A stretch of 41,307 nucleotides of DNA from an uncultured Clostridium sp. GTDB taxonomy: Bacteria; Bacillota; Clostridia; Oscillospirales; Butyricicoccaceae. Numbering within the stretch: position 1 is the first letter of the stretch; each line of letters starts with the position of its first letter. Location: assembly GCA_947427035.1 (NCBI GenBank), contig CANEGK010000021.1, positions 1 through 41,307 of the forward strand, written 5' to 3'. This document shows positions 38,669 through 41,307 of the stretch, one piece after another. The translations under genes were made by a program, and so were the position numbers. Below the pieces are notes generated by a model. The model was given only the letters and a program-made list of their open reading frames with translations. It did not search any database and was not told the DNA's origin.

Positions 38669-38899
38669 TCAATCCTTTATTTTTTCAAAATCTCTGCACG
38701 GCTGCCGCATACATCCGCGGCGCTGCTCGTGCTTGCGGCAGAATCCCGTGCTTGTCGGAACTCGCAGCCGGATGTTCCCGCGGCTGTCATGGTAGTACTG
38801 CTCGTACCAGATGCAGTTCAGACATACGCGCTCGCTGCCGTCCACCACAACGCTCCGCGCCCTCAGATTCATGCAGTGGTTCGCTACCTTTGCTGTCAT
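38669..38899 (-). CDS. Cys-containing hypothetical protein
   Basis: A 76-residue protein with CLNCIWYEQYYHDSRGN, then FCRKHEQRRGCMRQPCRDFE, a four- to five-Cys pattern similar to other small zinc proteins in this region. GGGGGG lies upstream of the ATG. No family recognised. Confidence 0.62.
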   Translation of the reverse strand: MTAKVANHCMNLRARSVVVDGSERVCLNCIWYEQYYHDSRGNIRLRVPTSTGFCRKHEQRRGCMRQPCRDFEKIKD

Positions 38900-38933
38900 T
38901 TGTCTTGCCCCCCGTTTCCTTTTGTGTTATGCT

Positions 38934-39134
38934 TTAGCTGAACAGTTTTTTGAACTCTTCGTACGATTTTACGCCCAGAGCATCAGCAATTCGGATTGCC
39001 ACATCCGACTTGGGCTTGCGCTCTCCTGCTTCATATCGCTGATAACAGACTTCTGTTATCCCGACCTTTTTCGCAACTTCTACTTGCGTAAGGCCTGTTT
39101 TATTACGACGCTCCACAAGATTTATATTTTTCAT
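38934..39134 (-). CDS. Cro-like XRE-family HTH regulator
   Basis: A 66-residue protein, a single HTH_3 domain: NLVERRNKTGLTQVEVAKKV and GITEVCYQRYEAGERKPKSD, ending EEFKKLFS. It is the first leftward early gene, expressed from the promoter at 39186-39214. It diverges from the CI-like gene across two operators and probably acts as Cro. Confidence 0.88.
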   Translation of the reverse strand: MKNINLVERRNKTGLTQVEVAKKVGITEVCYQRYEAGERKPKSDVAIRIADALGVKSYEEFKKLFS

Positions 39135-39156
39135 CACCTACCCCTTTCCAGATTTA

Positions 39157-39214
39157 ACACTTCCAATCGGTTGTGTCATGATTATATATTAACACATCCA
39201 AATGGTAGTGTCAA
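39157..39214. promoter_or_regulatory. Divergent switch region with two operators
   Basis: Two 20-bp palindromes, ACACTTCCAATCGGTTGTGT (39157-39176) and ACACATCCAAATGGTAGTGT (39192-39211), share ACACxxCC...GGxxGTGT. On the minus strand TTGACA (39214-39209), 17 nt, TAATAT (39191-39186) is a strong early promoter; the second operator fills its spacer and the first lies just after its start. A weaker rightward promoter for the repressor must overlap. Confidence 0.82.
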
Positions 39215-39236
39215 CTCTTTTTTAGGAGGCACTATA

Positions 39237-39452
39237 ATGACTTTTTCAGAAAGGTTACTTGAATTGAGAAAAGCACGAAAGTTAACGCAAAAGCAAGTCT
39301 ACGAAGGTGTTGGCATGTCTATGTTAGGATATCAACGGTATGAGTATGGAGAACGTGAGCCGTCTTATCAAAAGCTCATCGCACTGGCCGACTACTTCGA
39401 TGTATCGCTGGACTACCTCTGCGGCCGGTCGGACGTGCCGGAAAGGAGATAA
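39237..39452 (+). CDS. CI-like repressor (short XRE protein)
   Basis: A 71-residue protein, one HTH_3 domain: FSERLLELRKARKLTQKQVY and GVGMSMLGYQRYEYGEREPS, ending DVSLDYLCGRSDVPERR. AGGAGG precedes the ATG. Being divergent from the Cro-like gene it is the candidate lysogeny repressor. It lacks a C-terminal peptidase domain, so induction would not be by RecA-stimulated self-cleavage. Confidence 0.85.
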   Translation: MTFSERLLELRKARKLTQKQVYEGVGMSMLGYQRYEYGEREPSYQKLIALADYFDVSLDYLCGRSDVPERR

Positions 39453-39454
39453 CA

Positions 39455-39838
39455 GTGACGATTTCAAAGAAAAATCGGGATATTGCCATGAAAGCAATTT
39501 GCGATTTTCATGCTGAACGGCTTCCCAATTATTCCATTGGCCCAGAATATTTGTATAGCAAAGGACTTCCTCAAGAAGTAGATGCATTGCAAGTTGTTGA
39601 TGTGTTATGCGCTATGGGGTATATCTCTTATACAGATACTTATGGGGATGGGCACAGACAAATTAGGCTTACAGACGCCGGGAAATGCTACTTTGAGAAA
39701 AAAGTGGACAGGGACCGCGAAAAGCGTATAGAGAATATTCGTTACATTATCACAACCGCTATCGCAGTATTGGCGTTGGTATTAGCTGGAATCTCATTAG
39801 CAGCGCAATTAGGTTTAATACAACTCCCAAAAGCATAA
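39455..39838 (+). CDS. Winged-helix-like protein with C-terminal membrane anchor
   Basis: A 127-residue protein starting with GTG 39455, 2 nt after the repressor stop, with AAAGGAGAT upstream. Residues 1-90 look like a winged helix (VVDVLCAMGYISYTDTYGDG then RQIRLTDAGKCYF). The C-terminal YIITTAIAVLALVLAGISLA is a membrane segment. It is cotranscribed with the repressor and may sense or modulate lysogeny from the membrane, an inference. Confidence 0.7.
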   Translation: MTISKKNRDIAMKAICDFHAERLPNYSIGPEYLYSKGLPQEVDALQVVDVLCAMGYISYTDTYGDGHRQIRLTDAGKCYFEKKVDRDREKRIENIRYIITTAIAVLALVLAGISLAAQLGLIQLPKA

Positions 39839-39920
39839 TCCCCCATGTGATGCACCATGCCCAATTGGGAACGCCGCCATATGAGGGCCGCCATTTCAGC
39901 CACTCGATAATATGTTTCAT
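39759..39920 (-). CDS. 53-residue membrane peptide, convergent with the lysogeny operon
   Basis: The frame MKHIIEWLKWRPSYGGVPNW then ITWGIMLLGVVLNLIALLM has one membrane helix. The ATG overlaps the TGA of an upstream 29-codon HTH remnant. Its 3' 80 nt overlap the end of the rightward winged-helix gene, so the two mRNAs are complementary there. Translation is plausible but not proven. Confidence 0.45.
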   Translation of the reverse strand: MKHIIEWLKWRPSYGGVPNWAWCITWGIMLLGVVLNLIALLMRFQLIPTPILR

Positions 39921-40006
39921 GCTTTCTTATCCTTTCTTTGCCTCTGCACCATCTGCTGCTGTGTGTATCCGGCATTCTTTCGGGCTGCCCGCAGGTTTTC
40001 ACGCAT
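39917..40006 (-). pseudogene. Truncated XRE-type HTH gene
   Basis: The frame MRENLRAARKNAGYTQQQMV then QRQRKDKKA matches the first 19 residues of a common XRE repressor family (RENLRAARKxAGxTQQQ) and then diverges and stops. AAAGGAG lies upstream. The rest of the HTH is missing, so DNA binding is not expected. It may survive only as a translational leader for the 53-residue gene it overlaps. Confidence 0.5.
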
Positions 40007-40254
40007 GGCGCTCAATGCTCCTTTCGAAAGAGGGTGAAAAATGATGTTATAGCCTATCCAGTTCCCGCAAGCTGGCCAGCGTATCGCCCTGATTGCTGAT
40101 AACATGATGTACACCGGTAACATCGAGCGGCGCGAGAGTTTCCTTGACCGCTCTGCGATTTGGCTAACGAACGCTGAAATCTTGCCTGTCAGGGGCTCTG
40201 TCCTCGCTAATGACATCTTGCGATTTGATTCGATTTGCGTCCTTTGGGACAAGG
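40007..40254. other. Gene-poor stretch, possible broken small gene
   Basis: No convincing intact gene. On the minus strand a frame ending at 40047 (VHHVISNQGDTLASLRELDRL is 21 long, so quoted here as VISNQGDTLASLRELDRL) reads like coding sequence. It is interrupted by a TAG upstream and has no start with a ribosome site, so it may be the remains of a gene. Confidence 0.35.
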
Positions 40255-40437
40255 TTACTGCTGTGAGCTTTTGCCCGCAGACTGCTCCGAAAGAATCTCG
40301 TTAATTGTTGCCACAAGGGTCCCTCTTTCTTGTCGTGTAGAGGGGACACCGCGCACAATGATATGCCTTGACCGCTCTTGCAATTCCGCTGCAAGGGCGG
40401 CGATTTCTTTTGGACTGCCTTCAATTATCAGTTTCAT
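40255..40437 (-). CDS. Small hypothetical protein
   Basis: A 60-residue protein starting MKLIIEGSPKEIAALAAELQ with AAAGGGGATG upstream. The opening occurs in many small phage and mobile-element proteins of Clostridia, of unknown function. The C-terminal half is polar (ATINEILSEQSAGKSSQQ). Confidence 0.6.
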   Translation of the reverse strand: MKLIIEGSPKEIAALAAELQERSRHIIVRGVPSTRQERGTLVATINEILSEQSAGKSSQQ

Positions 40438-40473
40438 GGCAGCTTCATCCCCTTTCATGCACTTGGCTGCGGC

Positions 40474-40503
40474 TTGTTCACCCCGGATGCTGTATGGTAT
40501 AAT
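40474..40503 (+). promoter_or_regulatory. Promoter of the 195-residue accessory gene
   Basis: TTGTTC (40474-40479), 18 nt, extended -10 TGG-TATAAT (40498-40503). Transcription would start near 40510, just before AAAGGGGG and the ATG at 40528. Its strength suggests expression in the lysogen, independent of the phage operons. Confidence 0.7.
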
Positions 40504-40527
40504 CTGGGCAGAAAGGGGGTGAAGTAA

Positions 40528-41115
40528 ATGAACTTTAGCAGACCATCAGATTTTCTACAGTCAGCCACCAGTCTGTTTACCATTGAACGCAATGGACAAG
40601 CTATTGGTACATGTCGAGGATTCTTTTGTGGGAAAGGATATCCCAACACCATTCAGCTTATCGAAAATGCTGACGTACAAGGTAGCGACTGGCTGATACA
40701 TCCTCAAACTCAACATCGATACTTTATCAAAAATACCGTGCCGCTTTCCATGCACGGCGAAGTGTGCGGCTGGATGTTGGAATATGAAAGCGAAACAGAA
40801 CATCAAAGGAATATGCAACCATCCAGCGAAATCCATATCGGGACTATCAATGGCCCTTCTATTATTGGCAGTCAGCAAAACGCTACTTTCAATATCGGTC
40901 CAAGCATAGAAGACATTGTGCAGCTTATCGCGTCAAAGCCCCCTGCCGATCAGGTATCCTTATGTGAACTTGTTGCTGTGTTAAAAAGTATCGAATCCTC
41001 TGATACGCCAGTTGAAAAAGGCCGGTTATCCAAGTTTTCTGATCTCATCAAAAAGCATTCTGACCTTTTGGTTGCGCTCGGAGGATGGGCCGTAAAGCTG
41101 TTGACGGGAGAGTAA
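40528..41115 (+). CDS. Accessory protein of unknown function
   Basis: A 195-residue protein with GGGGGTG before its ATG. The first 95 residues form a beta-rich domain (SLFTIERNGQAIGTCRGFFC, GSDWLIHPQTQHRYFIKNTV). Then comes a linker with a repeating strand motif, IHIGTINGPSIIGSQQNATF, and a helical C-terminus (VSLCELVAVLKSIESSDTPV, LLVALGGWAVKLL). The NGP.I.GSQQNATFNIG linker resembles ones seen in some effector and defence proteins, but I cannot name a family. Own promoter and place beyond the switch suggest a lysogenic conversion or immunity function. Confidence 0.75.
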   Translation: MNFSRPSDFLQSATSLFTIERNGQAIGTCRGFFCGKGYPNTIQLIENADVQGSDWLIHPQTQHRYFIKNTVPLSMHGEVCGWMLEYESETEHQRNMQPSSEIHIGTINGPSIIGSQQNATFNIGPSIEDIVQLIASKPPADQVSLCELVAVLKSIESSDTPVEKGRLSKFSDLIKKHSDLLVALGGWAVKLLTGE

Positions 41116-41217
41116 ATCCATTCCCTGTTCCTCTGCGAACGAGCATAATACTTGAAAGATGAACTCTATCAGCAACCTCTGCCGGTGGAGTTCTTTTTCA
41201 ATATCCACCGTTTTCAC
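41026..41217 (-). CDS. Small hypothetical protein, convergent with the accessory gene
   Basis: A 63-residue helical protein from GTG 41217 with GGGGGGG upstream (MKTVDIEKELHRQRLLIEFI, then LLSRQQLYGPSSERNQ). Its last 90 nt overlap the end of the rightward accessory gene. No family recognised. Confidence 0.5.
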   Translation of the reverse strand: MKTVDIEKELHRQRLLIEFIFQVLCSFAEEQGMDLLSRQQLYGPSSERNQKVRMLFDEIRKLG

Positions 41218-41226
41218 CCCCCCTTT

Positions 41227-41304
41227 TTATACAGTGGCGCCAGGTACAGAACGACGGTTCTCTGCCCGGGTTGACAGCGCCGCAATAGCTCCAGCAATAA
41301 ACAT
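41227..41304 (-). other. Short frame at the right edge
   Basis: A minus-strand frame beginning ATG at 41304 reads MFIAGAIAALSTRAENRRSV then PGATV before a stop at 41227. It may be a 25-residue peptide or the end of a larger gene entering from beyond the window. Nothing more can be said from here. Confidence 0.3.
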
Positions 41305-41307
41305 TTT

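Noticed and set aside
40104..40304. 66-codon plus-strand gene
   Set aside because: No ribosome site, overlaps a better supported minus-strand gene, and the translation shows no recognisable pattern.
1..41307. Integrase, attachment sites and phage ends
   Set aside because: No tyrosine or serine recombinase and no convincing long direct repeats were found; they are probably outside the window.

Overview
The window is most of a temperate tailed bacteriophage (prophage) of a high-GC member of the class Clostridia, probably Oscillospirales such as Faecalibacterium or Subdoligranulum. This rests on gene content (DUF2800/DUF2815/VapE/SNF2 replication set, XkdN-type myovirus tail), strong AGGAGG-like ribosome sites and consensus sigma-A promoters. 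Nearly all phage genes lie on the minus strand. No integrase or attachment site is visible, so the element probably extends beyond the right edge.

Layout, in transcription order (right to left). 38.9-41.3 kb is the lower-GC control and accessory region: a Cro-like and a CI-like HTH gene diverge around two 20-bp operators, with a few accessory genes beyond. 26-38.9 kb is the early/replication region: DNA-binding and Cys-rich small proteins, a SleB-like hydrolase, DUF2800 nuclease, DUF2815 protein, family A DNA polymerase, VapE-type primase/helicase, an iteron-like origin candidate, VRR-NUC nuclease, SNF2 helicase, a 3D-domain protein and an ASCH protein. An ArpU/RinA-like regulator (25.5-25.9 kb) precedes the late region. 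2.5-25.2 kb is the structural region: terminase, portal, MuF-type minor head protein, protease/scaffold, capsid and cement proteins, connectors, contractile tail (sheath, tube, chaperone, tape measure), baseplate and glycine-rich fibres. 0.2-2.1 kb is lysis: two small membrane proteins, a phosphodiester-glycosidase-like protein and a C39-like peptidase.

The most unusual content is in gaps and frames. (1) Three intergenic modules (about 2.13-2.47, 8.60-8.97 and 19.94-20.28 kb) share one architecture: a tiny peptide gene facing a strong consensus promoter that drives a convergent antisense RNA, with matching boxes at the 5' ends of both RNAs. They look like type I toxin-antitoxin units placed between late genes. 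(2) The C39-like lysin domain has no plausible start of its own but is joined to the upstream glycosidase gene by a textbook -1 frameshift signal (G GGT TTT, 5-nt spacer, perfect 9-bp stem). A second -1 signal (A AAA AAC plus hairpin) lies in the tail assembly chaperone gene. (3) The portal protein carries a C-terminal toxin-like domain of lower GC, directly followed by a small acidic gene, resembling a virion-borne toxin/immunity pair. (4) A 54-nt tRNA-like element with perfect acceptor and T stems and an encoded CCA lies between the late regulator and the terminase genes.
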